Assembly: GCF_011947265.1 (NCBI RefSeq)
Contig: NZ_JAATHD010000002.1
Coordinates: 248,001-312,000, forward strand
Reading direction: 5' to 3'
Origin: Paenibacillus sp. HB172176
Lineage (GTDB): Bacteria; Bacillota; Bacilli; Paenibacillales; Paenibacillaceae
Length of the DNA: 64,000 nucleotides
Part shown: piece after piece, positions 34,998 to 44,145 of the stretch
Numbering within the stretch: position 1 is the first letter of the stretch
Layout of the letters: every line of letters starts with the position of its first letter
The notes under the pieces: model-generated
Databases searched by the model: none
Told to the model about the DNA's origin: nothing
Seen by the model: only the letters and a program-made list of their open reading frames with translations
Program-made: the position numbers and the translations under genes

Positions 34998-35794
34998 CGC
35001 TGCGTCACCGGTCCCATCAGTTCACGAACGGAAGCTTCAATATCGTTCTGCCGCATGAAATGCTCGCCGATTAGAACGCCCTGCGCGCCAATGGATTGCA
35101 GATAGTCCATATCCTTCTTGCCTGCAATGCCGCTCTCGCTAATGACCGTAACCTCCTTCGGCATCATGCCGATTAACGCTTCCGTTGTTGTTAAATCGGT
35201 GACGAAGGTTTTCAAATTGCGATTGTTGATGCCGACGAGCGAAGCCTTATTCAGCTCCAGTACCGTGTTCAGCTCTTCTTCGTCATGCACCTCTACAAGT
35301 ACATCCATGCCAAGCTCCTTGGCCAAATCATAGAGCCGGGAAAGCTCGGACGAAGTCAGAATGGCGGCAATCAGAAGAATGGCGTCCGCGCCGATAACCC
35401 TCGCCTCATACACTTGTCTATAGTCAATGATGAAATCCTTGCGAAGCAGGGGCACTCCGACCGTGCTTCTTACCAAGGATAAGTAATCGTTGGAGCCCTG
35501 GAAGTAATCGCGGTCCGTCAGAACGGAGATGCAATCCGCTCCGGCGGCTTCATAGGCCTCAGCCAGAAACGCCGGATGAAAATCCTCTCTGATCAAGCCT
35601 TTGGAAGGCGAAGCCTTTTTCACCTCAGCGATCAACCCAAGCTCATGCTTTCGTTTCCCGCGTCCAAGCGCAGCCTCAAAGCCTCGGCAAGGCGCCATGG
35701 CATCAATTTGCTTCTCGTATTCGGATAAATGAAAAATTTCGGTCAAAGCTTCCACTTCTTGTTTTTTGGTCGCTACGATTTTATCAAGAAACAT
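34994..35794 (-). CDS. trpC: indole-3-glycerol phosphate synthase
   Basis: TIM-barrel ring-closing enzyme. KKASPSKG near 59-66 carries the catalytic lysine region, LLRKDFI near 115, and SESGI near 215. 266 aa. Overlaps trpD by 11 nt. Confidence 0.96.
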   Translation of the reverse strand: MFLDKIVATKKQEVEALTEIFHLSEYEKQIDAMAPCRGFEAALGRGKRKHELGLIAEVKKASPSKGLIREDFHPAFLAEAYEAAGADCISVLTDRDYFQGSNDYLSLVRSTVGVPLLRKDFIIDYRQVYEARVIGADAILLIAAILTSSELSRLYDLAKELGMDVLVEVHDEEELNTVLELNKASLVGINNRNLKTFVTDLTTTEALIGMMPKEVTVISESGIAGKKDMDYLQSIGAQGVLIGEHFMRQNDIEASVRELMGPVTQR

Positions 35795-36827
35795 GCGCCA
35801 GCTCTCCTGTCATTTGAATAAGCATCTTCAATTTATCGTTCGCCTTGCCGGAATCAATAACATCCGCCGCTATCGCAACGCCGTCGCGGATCGATTCGGC
35901 CAAGCCGCCGACATAAATGCATGCGCCGGCATTCGCCAGCACAATATCGCGGTAAGCGCCCTTCTCTTCACCGCAGAAAATCGCGCGAATGATCGATGCG
36001 TTCACTTCAGGCTCGCCACCCTGCACTTCCGTTATCGCATGACGCTTCAGCCCAAGCGCCTCCGGCTCAAGATCAAAGGTGGTCACAAGTCCGTTCTTCA
36101 GCTCGGAAATTTGCGTGGAAGCCGAGATGCTGATTTCATCAAGGCCGTCATGGCTGCTCACAACGAGCGCGCGCGTGAGGCCAAGCTCGCCAAGCACCTC
36201 GGCAATCGTTGACGTGCGTGAGCGGTCGTAGATGCCGAGCAGCTGGCGGTCGGCGCCCGCCGGATTCGTCAGCGGCCCAAGCATATTGAATATCGTACGA
36301 ATGCCAAGCTCCCTTCTCGGCGCTGCCGCATGCTTGAGCGACGGATGATAGAGCTGCGCGAACATGAAGCATATGCCGATCTCGTTCAAGCAAATCGCAG
36401 CCTGCTTCGGCGATAAGGAAATATTGACTCCGAGCGCTTCCAGCACATCGGCGCTGCCCGTCTTGCCGGACATCGCGCGATTGCCATGCTTCGCGACGCG
36501 TATGCCCGCCGCTGCTGCAATGATCGAGGATGCGGTCGAAATATTGAACTTATGAATGCCTGAGCCGCCTGTCCCGCATGTATCGAGCAAGCCTTTTTGC
36601 TCTGTGCTCACATGATTGGAATGCTGCCTCATCGCTGCCGCGAAGCCCGTAATTTCTTCCTTTGTCTCGCCTTTCATGCGCAGAGCCGTCGCAATGCTTC
36701 CAATCTGCGCGGGCGTGGCCTCGCCGTTCATGATCATGCTCATGACGGCCTCTGCTTCCCCTCTCGTCAGGTCATTGCCGCTGATGATTTTGTTCAATGA
36801 TTGCTGGATCGTCATTACATTCGTCAT
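35784..36827 (-). CDS. trpD: anthranilate phosphoribosyltransferase
   Basis: Transfers phosphoribose from PRPP to anthranilate. GTGGSG (PRPP loop) near 80-86, KHGNRAMSGKTGSADVLEA near 107-125. I start at the ATG at 36827 (347 aa), which follows the trpE stop by 1 nt and is served by GGAGAGGGG; an ATG four codons later is possible. Confidence 0.95.
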   Translation of the reverse strand: MTNVMTIQQSLNKIISGNDLTRGEAEAVMSMIMNGEATPAQIGSIATALRMKGETKEEITGFAAAMRQHSNHVSTEQKGLLDTCGTGGSGIHKFNISTASSIIAAAAGIRVAKHGNRAMSGKTGSADVLEALGVNISLSPKQAAICLNEIGICFMFAQLYHPSLKHAAAPRRELGIRTIFNMLGPLTNPAGADRQLLGIYDRSRTSTIAEVLGELGLTRALVVSSHDGLDEISISASTQISELKNGLVTTFDLEPEALGLKRHAITEVQGGEPEVNASIIRAIFCGEEKGAYRDIVLANAGACIYVGGLAESIRDGVAIAADVIDSGKANDKLKMLIQMTGELAHVS

Positions 36828-36828
36828 C

Positions 36829-38394
36829 TTAAGAAATCCCCTCTCCGGCTGCGACATTATAATCCGAATTAATCGTGGCAGCGGTATAATCGGCAGCCGG
36901 TTTCAAGAAGCCGGCTTCTGCCGCGCGTATCGCCTTCAGCATGGCCTTCGCCTTATTCACGGTTTCCATGTATTCATTCTCAGGCACGGAATCCCATACG
37001 ATGCCGGCTCCGCTTTGCACATAAGCTTTGCCATGCTTGAATATGATCGTGCGAATCGTAATGCAAGTATCCATCGTGCCGCCGAAGCCGAGATAGCCGA
37101 TTGCTCCGGCATAGGCGCCGCGCGCTTCGTTCTCCAGCTCGGCGATAATCTCCATCGCGCGAAGCTTCGGCGCGCCCGATACCGTGCCTGCCGGAAGACA
37201 AGAGATGAACGCGTCGAAGAAATCCTTGTCCTCGCGAAGCTTGCCCGATACATTCGACACAATGTGCATCACATGGGAGTAGCGTTCGATATCCATGAAC
37301 GTATCGCATTTCACCGAGCCGAATTCGGATACTCTTCCGATATCGTTGCGACCGAGATCTACAAGCATCAGATGCTCCGCTCGTTCCTTCTCGTCGGCAA
37401 GCAAGTCCTTCTCATGCGCCAGATCCTCTTCGGGCGTAGCGCCGCGAGGTCTCGTGCCCGCGATCGGCCTCGTCTCGACCTTGCCGTCATTAACCTTCAC
37501 CAGCGCTTCCGGAGAGGTGCCGACAATAATCTCTTCCCCCATCTTCAAATAATACATGTAAGGCGATGGATTCATCGTGCGAAGCACGCGATACACATGC
37601 ATGGGATCGACCGTCGTTTCAATGCTGAAGCGCTGCGACAGCACCACCTGGAAGATGTCCCCCGCTCGAATATATTCCTTCGCCTGGTTCACGTTCGAGA
37701 TGAATTGCTCCTTCGTCAGATTCGAGGTTACGTCGCCGAGCTCGGGATCGACAGGAATTGCCGAGCTTGGAATGGCGGCCGGCATAATCGGCTGCTGCAG
37801 CCTTTCAATGGTTGCCTCCAGCTTCTCCACCGCAGCGGCGTATGCAGCGGCAATTTCGCGATCCGAAGCTCCTTCCGAAATATGCACGTTTCCGACAATT
37901 TGGAGATGCTGTTTGAAATGGTCGAATACGATGACTTGATCGCAGAACATGAATTGCATATCGTTCATCCTCAAATCATCAACGCGATGCGCAGGCAGCT
38001 TCTCGTAATATTGCAGAAGATCATAGCCGAAAAAACCGATGGCGCCGCCGGTGAAAGGAGGAAGCTCCGCGAGCGACGGGCTGCGGAAGGAACGCAGCTT
38101 TGCCTTCAATAATTCAATCGGCTTCTCGTTCACCGCTTGTCGATCGCCCTTCACCTCAAGAATCATTTCGCCGTTTTTCCCGTACAGCTTCATGAAGGGA
38201 TCCGTACCGATGAACGAATATCTCGCCCATTTCGCTCCGCCCTCCACGCTTTCAAGCAGGAATGCGTGATCCTCCTTCGCGAAATGCTGGAACAGCCGGA
38301 TAGGCGTTTCGGTATCCGCCATTACGCTTCGCATAATTGGGATCAGATTATACGTGCCGGCAAGCTTAATGATGCGATTCAATTCATTCGTCAT
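36829..38394 (-). CDS. trpE: anthranilate synthase component I
   Basis: Makes anthranilate from chorismate with an amidotransferase subunit. An N-terminal regulatory part and the chorismate-binding C-terminus are present (GTRPRG near 320, LGRND, SGAPKLRAMEII near 420). 521 aa. There is no trpG in the operon, so, as in B. subtilis, a shared amidotransferase (PabA/TrpG) encoded elsewhere is expected. GGAGGTC precedes the ATG. Controlled by the TRAP leader upstream. Confidence 0.96.
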   Translation of the reverse strand: MTNELNRIIKLAGTYNLIPIMRSVMADTETPIRLFQHFAKEDHAFLLESVEGGAKWARYSFIGTDPFMKLYGKNGEMILEVKGDRQAVNEKPIELLKAKLRSFRSPSLAELPPFTGGAIGFFGYDLLQYYEKLPAHRVDDLRMNDMQFMFCDQVIVFDHFKQHLQIVGNVHISEGASDREIAAAYAAAVEKLEATIERLQQPIMPAAIPSSAIPVDPELGDVTSNLTKEQFISNVNQAKEYIRAGDIFQVVLSQRFSIETTVDPMHVYRVLRTMNPSPYMYYLKMGEEIIVGTSPEALVKVNDGKVETRPIAGTRPRGATPEEDLAHEKDLLADEKERAEHLMLVDLGRNDIGRVSEFGSVKCDTFMDIERYSHVMHIVSNVSGKLREDKDFFDAFISCLPAGTVSGAPKLRAMEIIAELENEARGAYAGAIGYLGFGGTMDTCITIRTIIFKHGKAYVQSGAGIVWDSVPENEYMETVNKAKAMLKAIRAAEAGFLKPAADYTAATINSDYNVAAGEGIS

Positions 38395-38463
38395 AGTGAA
38401 CGACCTCCATTTTCTTAAGAAAAAAACTTCTGCTTTCGCTTTGCGGCAATTCGCAGTGCAAAT

Positions 38464-38489
38464 AAAAAAGCTCCTGCAAGAGCAGGAGC
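38464..38489 (-). terminator. trp leader attenuator (intrinsic terminator)
   Basis: 8-bp stem GCTCCTGC/GCAGGAGC with a 4-nt loop and T6 tail, 70 nt upstream of trpE. The CUGCUC in its 5' arm and loop is complementary to GAGCAG, which occurs twice in the TRAP site, so antitermination by pairing with free TRAP repeats is plausible. Confidence 0.85.
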
Positions 38490-38641
38490 GCCTAAGTTAT
38501 GGATGATATCAACCGCGCCGTATGCCAAATTTCGCCTTCGAGCAACAACGCAATATAGGAACAGCTCTACAAGCGCTTGCTCAGCATGACCGAACAACTG
38601 CTTGTTCCCATTTCCATTGCGTTCTGACCTTAGGAATTTAT
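38490..38641 (-). other. structured spacer of the trp leader
   Basis: About 150 nt between the TRAP site and the attenuator. AACGCAAT (38623-38616) can pair with ATTGCGTT (38554-38547), and GGAACA (38608-38603) with TGTTCC (38563-38558), forming one long imperfect stem around an inner CAAGCGCTTG palindrome. A 16-codon reading frame (38617-38567) has no Trp codons and a weak ribosome site, so it is not a classical leader peptide. Confidence 0.5.
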
Positions 38642-38713
38642 CTCGGCTCTACTGCGGTACAAATGCTCAGCTCATCTCAACTCGGCTCAAATCTGCTCTA
38701 CTCATCTCTGCTC
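38642..38713 (-). promoter_or_regulatory. TRAP (MtrB) binding site of the trp operon
   Basis: Ten triplets in a row, each separated by exactly 2 nt, run from 38713 to 38666: four GAG, one GAT, five GAG. Two more GAG triplets (2-nt spacing) follow at 38649-38642 after 16 nt. The 11-subunit TRAP ring of Bacillus binds about 11 (G/U)AG triplets spaced 2-3 nt. With bound Trp, TRAP would cover this segment and favour the downstream terminator. Confidence 0.93.
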
Positions 38714-38735
38714 GTCAAATACTTATGGGTATAAA

Positions 38736-38763
38736 TATATAGCAAACCGCGGCTCTGCGTCAA
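38736..38763 (-). promoter_or_regulatory. trp operon promoter
   Basis: -35 TTGACG and -10 TATATA separated by 16 bp, placed just after the aroH stop. The predicted start near 38729 leaves about 15 nt before the first GAG triplet, the usual TRAP-leader layout. Confidence 0.7.
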
Positions 38764-38767
38764 CCGC

Positions 38768-39139
38768 TTATTTCGAATTTGCCAAATCCGGACGAAGCGC
38801 TTTCGCTCCTCCCAGATATACATGCTGAATCTCGGCTTGACTGAGCTCGGTATTCACAAGAACCATCAACCGGACGCATCTCTCGAGACTTCCCTTAACC
38901 GGCACCTCCAGCGCGCACATCAAAGGAACTAGCTCCCAGCCCGGCACTTGTCGAATCGCCTGCGCAGGGAAGGCTTCGTCCAGATCATTCGTAACCGTAA
39001 TCAGAACGCTGCAAATATCTTCAGGCGCGATATGATTATACGCGATAATATCATTAATCATTTCCAGCGTTGCGCTTGCAATCAGCTTGGGATCATTCGA
39101 ATCTACCGTATGTGCTCCCCGAATTCCGCGTACACTCAT
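38768..39139 (-). CDS. aroH: chorismate mutase (AroH type)
   Basis: Monofunctional chorismate mutase of the Bacillus AroH fold, 123 aa: RGIRGAHTVDSND at the N-terminus and VRLMVLVNTELSQAEIQHVYLGGA near the end (split). Converts chorismate to prephenate. ATGA overlap with aroB. Confidence 0.95.
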   Translation of the reverse strand: MSVRGIRGAHTVDSNDPKLIASATLEMINDIIAYNHIAPEDICSVLITVTNDLDEAFPAQAIRQVPGWELVPLMCALEVPVKGSLERCVRLMVLVNTELSQAEIQHVYLGGAKALRPDLANSK

Positions 39140-40239
39140 AGCTGTTTTTCCTCCCGTTTCAATTCCTCAACAATTTCTCTTACCCATGATACAGGAACAT
39201 CGGGCTTGATCTCCACTTTCCCGATCGCAGTCGGTACGACAAAGGTCATAATGCCTTCGGAAAATTTCTTATCATGCATCATCGCCTTCATGATCGCCTC
39301 CGAATCGAAATTCTGGGGGATCGCGATCGGCAGTCCGCATTTCTCCAAAGCCCGCTTCGTGGTCGTGTATACTTCTTGCGGCGCCCCGTATCGAACGCCA
39401 AGCCTGGCCGATCCAATCATGCCGATCGCGATAGCTTCGCCGTGCTCCAATACGCCATAGCCAGCGACAGCCTCCAACGCATGCCCGATCGTATGGCCCA
39501 AGTTCAGAATCGCTCGCAATCCGTTCTCGCGCTCATCCTGCGACACCACGGAGGCTTTCACGCTGCAGCCGTTATAAAGCGCATAGCCCAGCGCTTCCGG
39601 ATCAAGCCCAAGCAGCTTCTCGGCATTCTCCTCGCACCATTCCACGAACCCTGCATCCCAGATCAAGCCATGCTTCACAACCTCGGCCAAACCGCCAATG
39701 ACTTCTCTAGCGGGAAGCGTTTGAAGCGTGCTCAGATCATAAAGCACGAATTCCGGCTGATGAAAAGCTCCTATGATGTTTTTGGCCATGGGATGATTGA
39801 CGGCAACCTTGCCGCCTACACTGCTGTCATGAGCAAGAATCGTCGTCGGAATCTGTACGAATTTGACGCCTCTCATGAAGGAGGCGGCCACGAACCCCGC
39901 CAAATCTCCGACAACGCCTCCTCCGAGCGCGACGACCGCCGACTTGCGGTCAAGTCCTCCCTGGAGCGCTTTACCGATTAACGATTCGAGCATAGTCAGC
40001 GATTTCGCGCTTTCCCCTGCGGGAACAATCGCGCTGACGACGGGATAGCCTCCTTGGGACAGCTTGGCTTCAAGCTGCCCCAAATAATGAGGCGCGACAT
40101 GATCATCCGTAATAATCAGGATCGAGGATTTCTTGGAAATGCCATTCTTCTCGAAATAAGCGGCAGCGTCGCCCAGCAGCCCTTCGCCGATATAAATCGG
40201 ATAAGAGCGTTCACCCAGATTAACGATTAGCTCTCTCAT
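39136..40239 (-). CDS. aroB: 3-dehydroquinate synthase
   Basis: NAD- and metal-dependent second step of the shikimate pathway. GGGVVGDLAGFVA near 105 and KH(G)L near 190 with LGHTIGHALEA near 247-257 supply cofactor and metal ligands. 367 aa; starts 2 nt after the aroC stop. Confidence 0.96.
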   Translation of the reverse strand: MRELIVNLGERSYPIYIGEGLLGDAAAYFEKNGISKKSSILIITDDHVAPHYLGQLEAKLSQGGYPVVSAIVPAGESAKSLTMLESLIGKALQGGLDRKSAVVALGGGVVGDLAGFVAASFMRGVKFVQIPTTILAHDSSVGGKVAVNHPMAKNIIGAFHQPEFVLYDLSTLQTLPAREVIGGLAEVVKHGLIWDAGFVEWCEENAEKLLGLDPEALGYALYNGCSVKASVVSQDERENGLRAILNLGHTIGHALEAVAGYGVLEHGEAIAIGMIGSARLGVRYGAPQEVYTTTKRALEKCGLPIAIPQNFDSEAIMKAMMHDKKFSEGIMTFVVPTAIGKVEIKPDVPVSWVREIVEELKREEKQL

Positions 40240-40241
40240 CG

Positions 40242-41411
40242 TTAATACTGCTCCAATTGCGCTTCGTAGCTCTTCACATTGGCGCGAATTTCTTCAATGG
40301 AATCGCCGCCGAACTTCTCGAGGAACGCTCTTGCCACTTCCCAGGCCACCACATGCTCCATCACGACGCTCGCAGCCGGCACCGCGCAGCTGTCGGAACG
40401 CTCGACTTGAGCTGTGAACGGCTCCTTGGTATCGATGTCAACGCTTCTAAGCGGCTTATACAGCGTTGGAATCGGCTTCATAACGCCGCGCACCACAATC
40501 TGCTCGCCGTTCGTCATACCGCCTTCAAAGCCTCCCAAACGATTCGACGCGCGATGATAGCCTCTTTCCTCGCTGTGCAGAATTTCATCATGCACCTGTG
40601 AGCCTCGAAGCTCCGCCGCTTCAAAGCCTATCCCAATCTCGCAGCCTTTGAATGCATTAATGGATACAACCGCCTGGGCGATTCTTCCGTCCAGCTTCCG
40701 ATCCCATTGCACATGGCTGCCAAGCCCGATCGGTACGCCTTCGATGATGCATTCCACAACGCCGCCGATGGAGTCGCCTTCCGCCTTGATTTGATCGATA
40801 TAAGCGGTCATTCGGTTTTCGGTCTCTTTGTCGACGACGCGCACGGAAGATTCCTCCGTCAATCTAATCAAATCGTCAACGCCCAGTTGATTGGGCGGCG
40901 CTTCGATTTCCCCGATCCGAATCACTTGTCCCGCAACCTTGATGCCGAATTCCGCCAGCAATTGCTTGGCTACCGCGCCAACCGCGACTCTTGCCGCCGT
41001 TTCCCTCGCGCTGGAGCGCTCCAGCACATTGCGAAGATCCTTCAGATTATACTTCAATCCGCCGTTCAGATCCGCATGTCCGGGCCTAGGACGATGAACC
41101 CGGCGCTTCTCCTCGTCGCTGCCTTCAATCGGTTCAATGTTCATCACTTTGGTCCAGTGCTTCCAATCCTTATTCTCCACAACAAGCGCTACAGGCGCTC
41201 CGGTCGTTCTTCCATGTCTCACGCCGCCCACAATATTGGCGGTATCCGTTTCGATCTGCATTCTTCTGCCGCGTCCATGTCCCTTCTGTCGGCGAAGAAG
41301 TTGAAAGTTCAATTCTTCGAAATCGATTTTCAAATTGCTTGGCAACCCTTCTATGATCGCGGTCAATTGCGGACCGTGGGTCTCTCCAGCTGTCAAATAG
41401 CGTAAACTCAA
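40242..41411 (-). CDS. aroC: chorismate synthase
   Basis: Flavin-requiring last step of chorismate synthesis (called aroF in B. subtilis). [17 protein letters not shown] near 9-25, RRQKGHGRG near 40-50, and [17 protein letters not shown] near 130-146 are family signatures. The start is a TTG at 41411 behind GGAGGAG, giving 389 aa (B. subtilis about 390); the reading extends upstream only through promoter sequence. Leads the aroC-aroB-aroH unit. Confidence 0.96.
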   Translation of the reverse strand: MSLRYLTAGETHGPQLTAIIEGLPSNLKIDFEELNFQLLRRQKGHGRGRRMQIETDTANIVGGVRHGRTTGAPVALVVENKDWKHWTKVMNIEPIEGSDEEKRRVHRPRPGHADLNGGLKYNLKDLRNVLERSSARETAARVAVGAVAKQLLAEFGIKVAGQVIRIGEIEAPPNQLGVDDLIRLTEESSVRVVDKETENRMTAYIDQIKAEGDSIGGVVECIIEGVPIGLGSHVQWDRKLDGRIAQAVVSINAFKGCEIGIGFEAAELRGSQVHDEILHSEERGYHRASNRLGGFEGGMTNGEQIVVRGVMKPIPTLYKPLRSVDIDTKEPFTAQVERSDSCAVPAASVVMEHVVAWEVARAFLEKFGGDSIEEIRANVKSYEAQLEQY

Positions 41412-41480
41412 GCCTAGCTCCTCCTCTGACGCAAGTCCCGGTCGACTCGCTCTCTTGTCGTGCCCTAAACATCTTTGCTC

Positions 41481-41509
41481 ATTATAGTACAGCGGTGCGG
41501 GTTTGACAA
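41481..41509 (-). promoter_or_regulatory. sigma-A promoter of the aroC-aroB-aroH operon
   Basis: -35 TTGTCA and perfect -10 TATAAT with 17-bp spacing, giving a leader of about 60 nt before the aroC TTG. Confidence 0.85.
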
Positions 41510-41564
41510 GAAATCGCGGCAGCCTCAAGGCCTGCAAAAAGCAGATATAATCCATTATGCTCGC

Positions 41565-41608
41565 AAAAAAATCGGGCCCCCTTCCTTACGGAAGTCTCGG
41601 ACCCGACT
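41565..41608 (-). terminator. terminator after the small helix-turn-helix gene
   Basis: Two-part stem: outer TCGGG/CCCGA and inner CTTCC/GGAAG, followed by seven T residues on the minus strand. Closes the hepS-to-cheR side before the aroC promoter. Confidence 0.8.
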
Positions 41609-41654
41609 TTGTTCTTTCACTATGCATGGTGAAGCAGCAAAACTGTTCCGCAGC

Positions 41655-41825
41655 CTAGAGACTGTTGACAGTAGGCTGCTCGCGCAGCGATACGACCTCT
41701 GAAATCAGCTTCGGATCATTAATCAGCCTCGTCATCTGCCTATTGTCCACGCCGATAATTTGCGCGCATTCTTGAATGGTAATAAAGCCCCGTCGATAAG
41801 CCGCAATGACTTTGCGCTTGTCCAA
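41655..41825 (-). CDS. small helix-turn-helix-like protein
   Basis: 56 aa: DKRKVIAAYRRGFITIQECAQIIGVDNRQMTRLIND has a likely helix-turn-helix (split motif, residues 2-37). I prefer the TTG at 41825, 6 nt from GGAGGGG, over an ATG nine codons earlier that has no ribosome site. Between cheR and the aroC operon; function unknown. Confidence 0.65.
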   Translation of the reverse strand: MDKRKVIAAYRRGFITIQECAQIIGVDNRQMTRLINDPKLISEVVSLREQPTVNSL

Positions 41826-41894
41826 TCTATTCCCCTCCAAATTGAGTTGCATAGATCTAGTATAGGATAAGAGGAATTACGATATACGTATGAC

Positions 41895-42677
41895 TCACAT
41901 TTTTCGATAAAAAAACGTATCCGCCGTCTCGAGCCCGTATTGCCCAGGCGAGAAAATCTGTTCCGTGCTTCCTACGAAAAGAATGCCGCCTGACTTTAAA
42001 GCCGCTGCGAATTTATGATAGAGGAGATGCTTGGCCTCATCGGTGAAATAAATCATCACGTTGCGGCAGACAATCAGATCAAAGCCGGATTCGAAGGGAT
42101 CATGCAGCAAATTCTGCTGCTCGAAGCGAATGCCGCGCTTCAAAATATCGGAAATAACATAAGCGCCTTCCGACGATTGAAAATATTTTGATTTGCAGTT
42201 CGAAGGAACATCTCTAAGCGATCGCTCCAGGTAGACGCCTTCCTTCGCCTTGTGCAGCACAGTGCTGTCCAAATCGGTTGCCAGCACGCTGCAGCGCTCC
42301 ATCACGCCAAGCTCATTCAGAATCATCGTCAAGGTGTACGGCTCCTCGCCCGTGGAGCAGGCGGCGCTCCATAGCCTCAGCCTAGAGGTCCGATTCTCCA
42401 GCATAAGGGGGAGAAAGCGATCGCGCAGCACCTCCCATCTTGCCGGATTTCTCCAGAATTCAGACACATTGATCGTCATCCTGTCGAGAAACTCGTTCAG
42501 CAGAGCGCGATTATGCTCCATAGCTTCATCATATTCCGCAAAGGAACCGAAACCGTGCTTCATGCGAAGAGTCGTCAATCGCCTCTTCATCTGCCCCTCT
42601 TTGTATTGCGACAAGTCGATCCCTGTTTTCCGCTTGATTCGGCTAATAAAATGAGTGAAATCTTGATCTTCGGACAT
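41895..42677 (-). CDS. cheR: chemotaxis protein methyltransferase CheR
   Basis: SAM-dependent methylation of chemoreceptor glutamates. N-terminal four-helix domain, SEFWRNPARW near 75, and SAM motif SAACSTGEEPYTLTM near 105-120. 260 aa. Of three neighbouring ATGs I prefer 42677 by spacing from GGGGG. The ndk-cheR order matches B. subtilis and implies a motile cell. Confidence 0.95.
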   Translation of the reverse strand: MSEDQDFTHFISRIKRKTGIDLSQYKEGQMKRRLTTLRMKHGFGSFAEYDEAMEHNRALLNEFLDRMTINVSEFWRNPARWEVLRDRFLPLMLENRTSRLRLWSAACSTGEEPYTLTMILNELGVMERCSVLATDLDSTVLHKAKEGVYLERSLRDVPSNCKSKYFQSSEGAYVISDILKRGIRFEQQNLLHDPFESGFDLIVCRNVMIYFTDEAKHLLYHKFAAALKSGGILFVGSTEQIFSPGQYGLETADTFFYRKM

Positions 42678-42705
42678 CATATCCCCCATCGCCTTAAGTC
42701 AGCTG

Positions 42706-43149
42706 TTAAATCCACCGTTGAATGGTATGCTCGAAAGCTACAAGCTCCTCCGGCTTGAAATACAAGTTAATCTCCCTCTCGGCGTTCTGGATCGAATCGG
42801 AGCCGTGAATCAGATTAAAGTTCGTATGTACGGCAAAGTCGGAGCGAATCGTGCCCGGCGCTGCGTCGATGGCATCGGTCTTGCCAATTAGCGCCCGTGT
42901 AAGCGCAATGACATTATCGCCGCTCCAAACCATGGCAAAAACGGGCCCGGACGTGATGAATGAGAGCAGCGGCTCATAGAACGACTTGCCCTTATGCTCT
43001 TCATAATGCTTCTCCGCCAGCTCTTCCGACAAAATCATGAATTTAGCCGCTTGCAGCTGCAGGCCCTTTCTCTCGAAACGGGAGATGATTTCCCCAATCA
43101 ATCCGCGCTGCACGCCATCCGGCTTTATCATAAGAAACGTCTTCTCCAT
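42706..43149 (-). CDS. ndk: nucleoside diphosphate kinase
   Basis: Balances NTP/dNTP pools through a phosphohistidine. KPDGVQRG near 9-16 and the active-site His in NLIHGSDS near 115. 147 aa; AAGGAAGG ribosome site. Confidence 0.97.
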   Translation of the reverse strand: MEKTFLMIKPDGVQRGLIGEIISRFERKGLQLQAAKFMILSEELAEKHYEEHKGKSFYEPLLSFITSGPVFAMVWSGDNVIALTRALIGKTDAIDAAPGTIRSDFAVHTNFNLIHGSDSIQNAEREINLYFKPEELVAFEHTIQRWI

Positions 43150-43170
43150 CTGAATATCCTTCCTTCACAA

Positions 43171-44145
43171 TTAATAATTTCTTTTGCCAACAAAATGGGC
43201 GATATCTGTCAAATTTTTCTTGGCCGTAATCGCCGGCAATCCAGCTATTGCGTCGAGCGCCTTTTGTATGTATCTGCCCGCCAGCTCTTCAGCAAGTCCG
43301 GCGCCAGTGCTGCTTCTGATCATATCAATCGCTCTTCGCGTATCGGCTTCTCCTTCCGCATCCTTTATTTTGCGAATTTCATGAAGCAACGAATCGCGAA
43401 TGCCGGGTTCCTGGAGCGCAAGAATGACAGGCAATGTAATGTTCCCTTGGCGAATGTCCGAGCCGGGCGGCTTGCCGATTTGCTTCTCGGTTCCGTACAG
43501 ATCAAGCATATCGTCGCGTATTTGGAACGCCATGCCCACGTTGTACCCGTATCGGTACAATCTGTTCGCGGTCCCAGCATCAACGCCTGAGGCTAACGCT
43601 CCGAGCTGACAGCTTATCGCAATCAGAATAGCCGTTTTCCTCCGAATGCGCAGCAAATAATTCCGCACGGTTTGCCCGGTATTGAAGAAATCGCGTATTT
43701 GCTCCATTTCGCCGATGCACATCTGCACGAGCGCTCCCGAAAGTATACGATGAATCGCAGGATTCGGAAGCTCTGTAACAATCGACAGCGCTTTGCCGTG
43801 AATATAGTCGCCGGTGTACATCGCAATTCGGTTATCCCATTTCGACTTTACCGTCAATTGTCCGCGACGCGTATCCGCGTCATCGATTACATCGTCATGA
43901 ACAAGTGACGCCATATGTATCAGTTCAAGGGGAACGGCAATTTTCTTCATAACCTCAAGATTATAGCTGCCGAACTTGCCGGATAAGAGAACGAATACGG
44001 GGCGCAGTCGCTTTCCTCCGGCCTTCAGCAGATGGGTCGACGCCTCGCTAAGCAGCGCATGATCGTCCGTTACGCTTCGCTCCAGCTCTTGCTCAATGCG
44101 ATTCAAATCGCCTTTCATCTTTGCGTACAAATCTAATAGTTTCAT
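43171..44145 (-). CDS. hepT: heptaprenyl diphosphate synthase component II
   Basis: Trans-prenyltransferase that builds the menaquinone side chain together with HepS. First aspartate-rich motif DDVIDDADTRRG near 86-97 and second DDMLDLYG near 215-222. 324 aa. ATGA overlap with mqnA. Confidence 0.94.
   Translation of the reverse strand: MKLLDLYAKMKGDLNRIEQELERSVTDDHALLSEASTHLLKAGGKRLRPVFVLLSGKFGSYNLEVMKKIAVPLELIHMASLVHDDVIDDADTRRGQLTVKSKWDNRIAMYTGDYIHGKALSIVTELPNPAIHRILSGALVQMCIGEMEQIRDFFNTGQTVRNYLLRIRRKTAILIAISCQLGALASGVDAGTANRLYRYGYNVGMAFQIRDDMLDLYGTEKQIGKPPGSDIRQGNITLPVILALQEPGIRDSLLHEIRKIKDAEGEADTRRAIDMIRSSTGAGLAEELAGRYIQKALDAIAGLPAITAKKNLTDIAHFVGKRNY

Noticed and set aside
36616..38112. 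498-codon plus-strand reading frame opposite trpE/trpD
   Set aside because: Arg/His-rich translation typical of an antisense frame of a GC-biased gene; trpE and trpD on the other strand are certain.
38415..38597. 60-codon minus-strand reading frame in the trp leader
   Set aside because: Overlaps the terminator and structured spacer, lacks a ribosome site and has no Trp codon run.
38567..38617. 16-codon possible leader peptide in the trp leader
   Set aside because: No Trp codons and a weak AAGG site; the TRAP repeats already explain regulation.
38490..38720. T-box riboswitch in front of trpE
   Set aside because: No AGGGUGGNACCGCG-like core was found; TRAP repeats are present instead.
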